From Candidatus Paracaedibacteraceae bacterium (GTDB taxonomy: Bacteria > Pseudomonadota > Alphaproteobacteria > Paracaedibacterales > CAIOTO01), in contig JAUYTZ010000006.1 in NCBI GenBank assembly GCA_030694965.1, forward strand, positions 62,001 through 126,000: a stretch of DNA of 64,000 bases, in the 5' to 3' direction. The position numbers were made by a program, and so were the translations under genes. Numbering within the stretch: the stretch's first letter is position 1; every line of letters begins with the position of its first letter. A model generated the notes under the pieces. It saw nothing but the letters and a program-made list of their open reading frames with translations, searched no databases and was not told where the DNA came from. Shown piece by piece: positions 54,801 to 62,700 of this stretch.

Positions 54801-56363
54801 ATCGTAAATAAAGAATCCGTTGGCATTGCATTTCTTGACCTGCGCGCTTTACTCGTTGAAAATTCGTTTTGGTTACTCGATAACGTTAAAAAAATGATGA
54901 CAGCGTTTAATCCTTACGCGATAAGAGACTTTTCGTTCTCATGGTGGAACGGCAATGCGGGTGCTGCGCTTCAAGGATTCTCTGTACGCGACAATGCAGA
55001 CTTAGAAGCATATATGACATTACAAAACCAATTGATTCAAAAAATTTCATTAGAATTTGCCAAACCTATTGTTACCTTCTTACAGTCTCCTGTTTTTGTA
55101 GATGGTTCAGGCAACCATGCACTTCTTCGTAAATGGTCACGTATTGTGACCCAAACTGAAAATTATGCCAACCGAATTGCCGGGAATTCCGTTCAAACAT
55201 TACATGATTTTGTAACAAAAGATCTTGCCACAATGGATGCAAAAATGGTCATCACCTCTATCAATCCAGCCGAAATAAATAACGATTCAGGTGACTTCTT
55301 TATCGAAACACTAACTGCCCTTAAAAAGGGCTTTAGATCACGTGCTGAAATATTACAACGCCAACATGCAATTGCTGCGTACTCAAAATTAGCCCTTTAC
55401 TTCAATCAAAATCTAAAAGGTAAATTTCCATTCGTTACATCAAACTTAAGCCTTGTTACAGAAGAAGCTGACCCTGAAAATATTCGTGAATTTTATCGCC
55501 TTTACCAAGATGCGGGCGGCAATACTGAGAACACTCTTGACCAGCTTTATCAGCTTGGTGACGTTATGAAGAACTGTGTTCAATTCTTTAAGGCAATGGA
55601 TTACTTAAAGCAATTTTTTGCAAGTTATCTTGACCCGAATGGTGGTATGCCTATTCCAGCTTTTGATTTCACAGTTGATTTCAGAGCAAATCGTACTAAC
55701 GAACAAGGCGCAGACCTCGTCGTCGACTGGGTATTTAAACCAGATGATGTGACATCTATTGATAAAAATGATAAAGTAAAAAATGGCAGATGGACCTACG
55801 GCAATGAAGTTAAATTTAGTTTCCGCTGGCCAGATGGTGCAAAAATTCCATCATACCCTGTGCGTGATCCAAAACAACCGAACTTATCGATTAGTGATCG
55901 CACAGCAACTTTTGCGTTTAAAGGTAAATGGTCACTACTATGGGCACTGCGAATGCAAGAAGATATAAACGCCTACGCTAAATTAACATCTAAACCAAAC
56001 CCAACATTAATGAAATTCACAATTCCGACCGGGCCAACAACAAGCTCAGTTCTGTTTAATACTATTGCATTGACTGTTCCATCAACATCTGCTCACACAA
56101 AAGGCAAAGATATGAAGTTACCAAACTTCCCTGCCTTTGCGCCTGAATTACCGCCCGCAAATGAACTGCATGCAGATCGTGCGGTGTTAACTGAGCAAGG
56201 TATTGGCGGTATAAAAACTACAACTGGTGAAAAAAATACGCTAAAAAATACTTCACCTATCAGTATGTCTGGACAAGCAAAAACAAATAATCAAGCAAAG
56301 TCCCCTTTAGAAGCGCCAGTTATATCAAACAGGGCACAGCAAAACACAATAAAACGACCTTGA
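51807..56363 (+). CDS. tssM: Type VI secretion protein TssM (IcmF family)
   Basis: The large inner-membrane T6SS protein. Of about 1518 residues, N-terminal membrane segments (TLWLLFICILVIIVILLFIM) precede a cytoplasmic domain with the Walker A motif GTEGSGKSS (about residue 138) and PVYIAVTKTDIIPGF. A third membrane segment near residue 490 (IAKVATGSFIVVGSFGLF) and a large periplasmic region follow. The C-terminal beta domain (DFTVDFRANRTNEQGADLV) is followed by about 110 unusual low-complexity residues. TssM proteins are more often 1100-1300 residues. I start at ATG 51807, overlapping tssL; ATG 51795 is an alternative. No further tss genes follow. Confidence 0.93.
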   Translation: MGDGLLQYFQTFMNSIRLGFQSVPMTLWLLFICILVIIVILLFIMYVSNKKTEPDKSGEPAREDKTNYSADDKAIYEEIERMPPLGGWISEFLSRKGYFSVGELSLSFLRALSFLKTTFNTYNYKYQVPWFLVLGTEGSGKSSLFESGGLHLPLGTPDFSKGKLKASCRWWFLQGGVYIELKGDLFIQKDNAKSKEKMWRSFIVLLTRYRAARPINGIILTIPATELYGKDKESTERIYQRAEYISAKLAAAQSSFGLRIPVYIAVTKTDIIPGFQSFSKHVPQNNKNDMFGWSNPYNVMAAYSPAWLEDAFTTIANKLHQLRLDIFAHSGAVLNEHLETNDGVFVFPGELEKLKEPLSIYINALFKPSAYQDGLLFRGFYFTGDAGPEPISSIPLKPDTFDQFGGYLEKSDPDDITLIPHPFDPDTIRLESNANSKIDSITIARPIVPTEYADGLKLIYVQELFTKKISYEAGLAKPLKQRLVSLNRGIFIAKVATGSFIVVGSFGLFNAYDTFSTSRNNITPVLANMNFVLHEIRIDKKNPLNARFKSADQFNLYTHQIIDMMIQLQRTDLFSIFVPASWFSHLNRDLHKSLQVAFKEIIIRSIANGLAVRAQELLYLRPKTIDVTQNITQLLLPLRSPEFLLLQRFINGLSDLDHYVTMFNSLKKTGEPTHLKALIAYTFNCELPDSFWDQYKIFRKLLSKTKLSELNLQMYQSVARETLDVLFQNFTNAIFSSQIQNSLPSRLTTFLNSLNQQTTHTLPDLKNLRDVSLQLAQIRPLLGEVGKTWMDQPVFAPGKDLETLFDRVDASRLFGKNVTQYLVDKAAIGFNELKMHLLAINKIVLAPQTSAPVAPLVEAMANTNNYPSKGLFEIERSLSALFSESYMAAPTHFSFTTTTPHGKMIYWDPKLIDIAYDMSKGFENFSSKNISTFPIILQENIKLIARQSLQSNIISLLSQAQSFVDLPVTYTLNSAEEVLRAKIEDFKAVSPKFIKLLSIVNKESVGIAFLDLRALLVENSFWLLDNVKKMMTAFNPYAIRDFSFSWWNGNAGAALQGFSVRDNADLEAYMTLQNQLIQKISLEFAKPIVTFLQSPVFVDGSGNHALLRKWSRIVTQTENYANRIAGNSVQTLHDFVTKDLATMDAKMVITSINPAEINNDSGDFFIETLTALKKGFRSRAEILQRQHAIAAYSKLALYFNQNLKGKFPFVTSNLSLVTEEADPENIREFYRLYQDAGGNTENTLDQLYQLGDVMKNCVQFFKAMDYLKQFFASYLDPNGGMPIPAFDFTVDFRANRTNEQGADLVVDWVFKPDDVTSIDKNDKVKNGRWTYGNEVKFSFRWPDGAKIPSYPVRDPKQPNLSISDRTATFAFKGKWSLLWALRMQEDINAYAKLTSKPNPTLMKFTIPTGPTTSSVLFNTIALTVPSTSAHTKGKDMKLPNFPAFAPELPPANELHADRAVLTEQGIGGIKTTTGEKNTLKNTSPISMSGQAKTNNQAKSPLEAPVISNRAQQNTIKRP

Positions 56364-56410
56364 AGGAGCTACAGTCTTCGTAAATAAACATCTAATGAAA
56401 AGATGAACTG

Positions 56411-56487
56411 TGGCGCACCCGAGACGACTCGAACGTCCGACCTTTGCCTTCGGAGGGCAACGCTCTATCCAACTGAGCTACGGGTGC
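56411..56487 (-). tRNA. tRNA-Arg (CCG)
   Basis: The minus strand folds as a cloverleaf: acceptor GCACCCG/CGGGTGC, anticodon loop CTCCGAA (anticodon CCG), T arm ACGTTCGAGTCGT, discriminator G and an encoded CCA. Confidence 0.96.
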
Positions 56488-56576
56488 ATATATCCGTTAT
56501 AGCGCAATAACACAACATTTGAAAGAAGATTGAAGTCAATATTTTAGTGCGTAGGCAAGATAGCGGACCAAAAAAA

Positions 56577-57701
56577 CTAACGACTAATTGAAATCAATAA
56601 TTCAGACAAAATGCCCTCACGAACACCCCGATCTGCAACACGCAAATAGGATGTTGGAATCGCGTCACAAATGCCTTCTAAAATTGCAGAACCAACAACG
56701 ACAAGGTCAGAGCGCCCGCCGCCAATGCATGCATAGTTCGCGCGCACATCTGGGTCCATGTCAAGCAAAAATTTGCTGATTTCATGCACGTCAGTCAGTT
56801 TCAAAAACGCACCATCAACACGCTTTCTTTCATAACGCGGCAGTCCCATTTTAAGTGCAGCTAACGTCGTTACAGTCCCAGATGAACCAACCATTTGAAT
56901 TTTTTCTGCCTTAATTAATGTACGAATATCATGCTGTTTAACAAAACGCGTAATCTCATCACGTACTTGCGTTCGAATGTCATTATGAATTTCTGGCGAT
57001 GATGCAAACTGTGCATACACTTCACTTAACGTCACAACGCCGTAAGGGATAGAAATTGAATCGATCACTTCAAATAAAATTGGATAGCCAGGACGTTGCC
57101 TGCCATCAGGATCAATTCGTAAGAAAATAATTTCTGTGCTACCACCGCCAATATCAAACACAATTCCATATGGAATGCGTGCATTTAAAATGCCGGCGCA
57201 TCCTGTAAGTGCCAGACGTCCCTCTTCAGTCGCTGTTACGATGTCAATTTCAAGGCCAAGTTCGGCTTTTGCGCGTTCAACTAAAATGTGACCATTTGTT
57301 GCCCGCCGGCATGCTTCTGTTGCAACTGCACGCATACGTGAGACATGTCGCATATCAATTTTTTTCTTACAAATAGCAAGCGCTTCAAGTGACCTTTCAA
57401 TCGCATCTTCAGACAATGTATCATCTTTGTGCAAACCTTCACCAAGGCGAACGATTTTAGCAAAGGAATCAATAATTTTCCAACCCAATGGGTTCGGACG
57501 TGTTCGAAAGAATGTCTTTTTAAGAGAGGCTATATTAACAGAAGCCACAAGCAATCGGCATGAATTTGTTCCCAAATCAATTGCAGCAATAACGGGATGG
57601 TGTGCATCACAATGCCCCATTTCAAAAGAATTCCATTCCTTTGAAATGTTTTCATCTTCAGTCAATGTCGTTACTCCCTCAATCTGTTGCGATGATACCA
57701 C
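56577..57701 (-). CDS. ppx: Ppx/GppA-family phosphatase (exopolyphosphatase / pppGpp phosphohydrolase)
   Basis: Hydrolyses polyphosphate or pppGpp. It has the ASKHA-fold motifs AAIDLGTNSCRLLVA, IVFDIGGGSTEIIF and MVGSSGTVTTLAAL, at 374 residues without the HD domain of longer members. The frame begins at a GTG (57701) with no clear ribosome-binding site; an internal ATG at 57620 just before the ATPase-like core is an alternative start. Which activity dominates cannot be told from sequence. It lies between tRNA-Arg and tRNA-Gln. Confidence 0.88.
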   Translation of the reverse strand: MVSSQQIEGVTTLTEDENISKEWNSFEMGHCDAHHPVIAAIDLGTNSCRLLVASVNIASLKKTFFRTRPNPLGWKIIDSFAKIVRLGEGLHKDDTLSEDAIERSLEALAICKKKIDMRHVSRMRAVATEACRRATNGHILVERAKAELGLEIDIVTATEEGRLALTGCAGILNARIPYGIVFDIGGGSTEIIFLRIDPDGRQRPGYPILFEVIDSISIPYGVVTLSEVYAQFASSPEIHNDIRTQVRDEITRFVKQHDIRTLIKAEKIQMVGSSGTVTTLAALKMGLPRYERKRVDGAFLKLTDVHEISKFLLDMDPDVRANYACIGGGRSDLVVVGSAILEGICDAIPTSYLRVADRGVREGILSELLISISR

Positions 57702-57805
57702 AATCGGATTGATAAATCTCTTTTTTATAGCCTTGTCTTTTGCTATTTTAGGGTAAATAGCCGAAATATGATAGTCATATATATTTGCTCTATCAGTTTT
57801 CTTCT

Positions 57806-57879
57806 TGGGGGATAGTTTAGCGGTAGAACTCCCGACTCTGGATCGGGCAACTCTGGTTCGAATCCAGGTCTCCCAGCCA
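57806..57879 (+). tRNA. tRNA-Gln (CTG)
   Basis: Cloverleaf with acceptor TGGGGGA/TCTCCCA, D arm TAGTTTAGCGGTAGAACT, anticodon loop CTCTGGA (anticodon CTG), T arm CTGGTTCGAATCCAG, discriminator G and an encoded CCA. The U1-A72 start is typical of glutamine tRNAs. Confidence 0.95.
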
Positions 57880-57905
57880 CTTTATTAAAACGAAAATTGA
57901 TTTTT

Positions 57906-58955
57906 ATGACATCTTATTACTTATTATTTTCAGCACTTATAGCATCTGTTATTTTCTGTTCTTTGATGGTTCGCCTCAATTTAAGTGCGTCCCCTACGGA
58001 ACGATGCTCACACAACGCCCCAACTCCAACAGCAGGTGGCTTGGTTTTTGCCGGCCTATTTTTAGGCTATCTTGCCTTTTACACATCAACCAATATTATC
58101 CCATTTACGCCCACCGTTTGCTATTATTTTGTTGCAGCCTGCATATTGCTGATCGTTAGCTTTTACGATGATTGCAAGCCTCTTTCCTATCGTGTGCGTT
58201 TAATTACTCAACTCATCTGTGCGCTTTTAATTGTGACAGGTGGCGGGATCATTGAATCACCTGTCATTGACATTCATTCACAAAGTGTTCAATTTTTTTT
58301 AAAAGCTCTGACCATTTTTACATTTTTAAGCCTTATTAATGCGACCAACTTCATTGATGGTCTAAATGGCCTGCTTAGTCTTTCAGTTCTTATAACGCTC
58401 ATTTTTGCTGGCTTTTGGATTAATTTTTATCCACCACTAACAATCTTACATTATACATTAATTGCGACAATCCTTGGTTTTTCCTTTTTCAACTTTCCAA
58501 AAGGTCGCATTTTTATGGGCGACACAGGCAGCACCTTTTTAGGGCTAACACTTGGGTTTCTTGCCTTAATGGCTCAGCCTCATTGCGCTGTTTTCACACA
58601 ACCAGAAACAGCTCTGTTCAACAAAGGGTTTGTTTTCACCCTTTTGCCAATGGCCTTCCTTTGGTTTGATGTAGTATCAACGCTCTGTAAACGCGCTGTC
58701 AGCGGAAAGCGTTTAACAGAAGCACATCGTGAACACATGATTCACATTCTTTTCGATAAAGGGTATAGCCATACATTTGTAACGCTTTTATATGCTGTAT
58801 GTACAACATTCATGGGGTATTTGACGTATCAATGCCACAAAGAACAGATTAGCTTCCTTGTCTTGCTTGGTATTTATGTAATTGCTCAAACAGTTCTCGT
58901 ATTATTTGTGTCGCATGTTCCTCAGCGCGGCAAACTAAAACACACACCGTTATAA
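57906..58955 (+). CDS. WecA/MraY-family undecaprenyl-phosphate sugar-1-phosphate transferase
   Basis: A polytopic enzyme that transfers a sugar-1-phosphate onto undecaprenyl phosphate, starting a surface polysaccharide. The 349 residues have about ten membrane segments and the family motifs DDCKPLSYRVRL (Asp pair), NATNFIDGLNGL, GRIFMGDTGSTFLG and EAHREHMIH. This points to the WecA/WbpL branch rather than MraY. The start is ATG 57906, 26 nt after tRNA-Gln; the frame opens at a TTG at 57897. The donor sugar is unknown. It is followed after 10 nt by recO. Confidence 0.88.
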   Translation: MTSYYLLFSALIASVIFCSLMVRLNLSASPTERCSHNAPTPTAGGLVFAGLFLGYLAFYTSTNIIPFTPTVCYYFVAACILLIVSFYDDCKPLSYRVRLITQLICALLIVTGGGIIESPVIDIHSQSVQFFLKALTIFTFLSLINATNFIDGLNGLLSLSVLITLIFAGFWINFYPPLTILHYTLIATILGFSFFNFPKGRIFMGDTGSTFLGLTLGFLALMAQPHCAVFTQPETALFNKGFVFTLLPMAFLWFDVVSTLCKRAVSGKRLTEAHREHMIHILFDKGYSHTFVTLLYAVCTTFMGYLTYQCHKEQISFLVLLGIYVIAQTVLVLFVSHVPQRGKLKHTPL

Positions 58956-58965
58956 AATATTTCTT

Positions 58966-59703
58966 ATGAAATGGACAGATGAAGGCATTGTCATTGGAAT
59001 AACAACCTTTGCAGAAGATCAAACACGGCTAACTCTATTAACCGCACAATCAGGTCGGCAATCTGGATTGTTTAAATTAAGCAAAAAGCAGCCCACACTA
59101 CAATTAGGTGACCGTGTATCAGCAACTTGGAACGCGCGACTTTCAGAACACCTTGGACGCTTTCAAATCGAACGCCTTAGCAGCCCTGCCCCACGCATGT
59201 TTCAAGACCCATGGCGTTTATGGCTTTTGCAAAACACATGCAGCTTGCTGGCTATCTTACCTGACCGGCACCCCTACCCCACATTATTTGAAGAAGCCTC
59301 ACTTTTCTTTCATGCGCTGGTTTCAACTGACAATCAAATTTCTTTTGCATACATGACTTTGCTTGAAAAACGCATATTAGCTGACCTTGGGTTTGGTATC
59401 GATTTATCAGAGTGCTGCGTCACACACATACAAAGCGATCTAACATTTATTTCACCTAAAACAGGACGCGCCGTTTCTACAATAGCAGCGCAGCCCTATC
59501 TTGATAAATTACTGCCGCTGCCATCGTTTTGGTTAGATGAAGACTTAGCTTCTGAAACGCTCACATGGCATGACATTAGTGCAGCATTTACCGTTACAGG
59601 CTATTTTTGGCAAAAATGGCTTTTCAATGATAAACAAACATTTCCATCTGTTCGAACATCAATTATTGAATATTGTAAAAAACTGCACCGCCAACCAATG
59701 TAA
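58966..59703 (+). CDS. recO: DNA repair protein RecO
   Basis: Loads RecA at gaps with RecR and RecF. The 245 residues start with the OB-fold MKWTDEGIVIGITTFAEDQT and FKLSKKQPTLQLGDRVSATW, followed by the helical domain; the short central segment ECCVTHIQSDLTFISPKTG stands where the zinc site lies in other family members, but lacks most Cys. Complete, and typical for alphaproteobacteria. It ends at a strong terminator. Confidence 0.92.
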   Translation: MKWTDEGIVIGITTFAEDQTRLTLLTAQSGRQSGLFKLSKKQPTLQLGDRVSATWNARLSEHLGRFQIERLSSPAPRMFQDPWRLWLLQNTCSLLAILPDRHPYPTLFEEASLFFHALVSTDNQISFAYMTLLEKRILADLGFGIDLSECCVTHIQSDLTFISPKTGRAVSTIAAQPYLDKLLPLPSFWLDEDLASETLTWHDISAAFTVTGYFWQKWLFNDKQTFPSVRTSIIEYCKKLHRQPM

Positions 59704-59733
59704 AAAGCACCTCATTTCTGGGGTGCTTTTTTT
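59702..59733. terminator. Bidirectional intrinsic terminator between recO and the Cys-rich gene
   Basis: AAAAAGCACC pairs with GGGTGCTTTTTTT around TCATTTCT, directly after the recO stop. The A/T symmetry allows it also to end the convergent giant gene, which stops 31 nt away. Confidence 0.9.
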
Positions 59734-59763
59734 AAATACAGATTCTAGTTGAATGTTGCGCCT

Positions 59764-62700
59764 TTATGCACCACAAGAATTCGTAGCTGGATTATACTGA
59801 CTGGTTCCGTTGCAAATGCAATTACTTGAGAGTGAACCAATACCAACCTTTGAATTCGCTGGGCATGCTGCAACACATGTGGTTCCTATTATAAATGGTG
59901 TTGCACCTTGACAGCTTGCCATGCATTTTGTGCCTACTCCAGAATTAAATGGTGAAGCAAGTGGACATGTCGCCATGCATGTTGTTCCATTTAAGTAAGG
60001 CATATCCGTTGGACATGATGCTGTACACGTTGAGCCAAGTCCTGAGTTATACTGAGCCGTTGCTGGGCACACAGCTGTACACGTTTTCAAGACGGCATCA
60101 AAGTAAGGTGTCGCACCCGAGCATTCTGCTGTACATGTGCTTCCATTTATAAATGGTGCAGCTGTCGGACATTGTGCAGTGCAGGTATTGCCGTAGACAT
60201 ATGGCGCTGTTGATGGACAGTTTGTCACACATGTCTGGCTTGATGGGTTCAAATATGGAGCAAGCAAACTTGAACATGATGCTGCACAAACCCCGTTACT
60301 ACCAACCACCTGATTCCCTGGGCAAGCTGCCACACACGTATGACCATTTAAGTAAGGCGCTGTTGTTGGGCAATTTGCCACACATGATGAACCATTAATG
60401 TTCGGTGCATTCTCTGGACACGATGCTACACACGATGTGCCGCTTAAGTACGTTCCTGTTGGACAACCAGCCACACACACACCATCTACCGCATTCGATG
60501 CAGAGCTTGGACAGGATGAAACACATGTTTTACCATTTAAGAATGTCGATGTAGGGCAAGCTGCCACACACGTTGTTCCATTTGTGTAGGGTGCACTTGT
60601 TGGGCAGGTTGATACACATACGCCATCGTTAACTAACATCCCTACCGGGCATGTCGCCACACAGGTTGAACCATTCAAGTAAGGCGTCGAACCTGAGCAT
60701 GTTGACACACACGTATTGCTATCTTTATCAAGCATAGTCTTCAAAGGGCACGTTGTCACACACGTTTTACCACTAATATAAGGTGCTGATGCAGGGCAGC
60801 CTGTTACGCATTGTGACGCGCTAATTAATGGTGAAGTTGTAGGACATAGTAACACACATGTTTTGTTATTCAAGTAAGGCGTTGTTGACGGACAACCGGC
60901 TACGCACACATTATTACTAACAAAAGGTGTGGCTGCAGGACAGTTTGTCACACATGTCTTGCTTGCGCTATCAAGATATGTCCCTGCTGGGCATGTTGCG
61001 GTACATGCTTTTCCATTCAAATACTGCGCTGATGAAGGACATGTTGCCATACATGTGTTTCCGGATGTGTAAGGCAAGTTTGTTGGACACGTTGCCACGC
61101 ACATCTTACTTGCAGTATCAATAAATGTCCCTGTTGGGCATGTTGCTGTGCATGTATTATCAGTACTTATAAGAGAAGCAGATGACGGGCAATTAATCAC
61201 GCATGATTTTGCTATAGGATCCATATGCGTACCTATTGGGCAGCTTGTAACACATGTTTTTGACGCTGAGTCAAGATACATTGACGATGGGCACGTTGTT
61301 ACACACGCCTTACCATCTGCATAGGGAGCTGAAGAAGGACATGTTGCCGTACACATATTATTGTTTATAAAGGATGCAGTACTTGGGCATGCTGCCACAC
61401 ACGTTGTACCACTTAAGTAGGGTGCACTTAATGGGCATGTTGCTACACATGCTTTATGCACGCTATCTAAGTACATGCCTGCAGGACATGTTGCAACACA
61501 AGTCTTTCCATTTGAATAAGGCGCAGAATCGGGGCATGATCCCACACATACCTTATTATTTATATAAGGTGCTGTCGTTGGGCATTCTGCTGTGCATACA
61601 TTTCCATTTACATATAGTGCAGATGATGGACATGTTTCAACACAACTATTTGTCGCACTATCAAAGAATGTAGAGGCAGGACAAGATGACACACACGTCT
61701 TGTTATTCGAAATAGACGCTGTAATTGGACATGATGCCGAACACACTTTATTGTTTACGAATGGAAGTGTAGTTGGACATGAAGCCACACACATTGATCC
61801 GTTTAGGTAAGGCTCTGTTACAGGGCAGCTACTTACACACGTGTTTGATACTGGATCTGTTTTGAGAGGCGCAGGACAAGATGACACACACGTATTACCA
61901 TTCAAAATAGGCAATGTAGCAGGACAAGCAACCACACAGCTATTGCCATTCAAATTAGGGGCTGTAGTAGGGCATGTGCTTACGCATTTATTACCATCCA
62001 TATAAGGAGCCGTTGCAGGACATGCGTTCACACAACTATTACCATTGATATAAGGTAATTTTGAAGAACATGCAGCCACACAGCTATTACTACTACTATC
62101 AAAATAAGTCGACGCTGGGCAAGAAGTCACACATGTCATGTTATTCGAAATAGGTGCCGCAGCTGGGCAAGACGGTACACATGACTTTGTTACCGTGTCA
62201 ATATAAGACGCTGATGGACATGTTGCCACACATGTTTTAGATAAAACATCAAGATACGTTGATGCAGAACACTTTGACACACAGGTCTTTGAAGTCACAT
62301 CAAGATAGGTTCCAGTTGGACACATTGATACACACGTTTTTGTTAATGTATTCAAATTGGGTGTACTGCCAGAACATGTTGCTGTACATGACGTGCCAGG
62401 ACCTGAGTTATAAATCGCTGTTGTAGGACATGTTGCACCACATGTACCTGCAGCTGCATCAAGATATGTTGCTAATGGACATTTTGACACACAGGTTTTA
62501 TTTCCTGAATCAAGGTATAAAGGTGATGGGCATTTGGATACACACGTCGTTCCATTTAAGTATGGTGATTCTGTGGGGCACTTTGCCACACAAGAGGTCC
62601 CATTCGTATATGGAGAAGTTTCTGAGCAGCTACTCAAGCACACATTTTTTGATTTATCTAAAAGCATACCTGTGGGACAAGAAGCCACGCATGTTTTACC

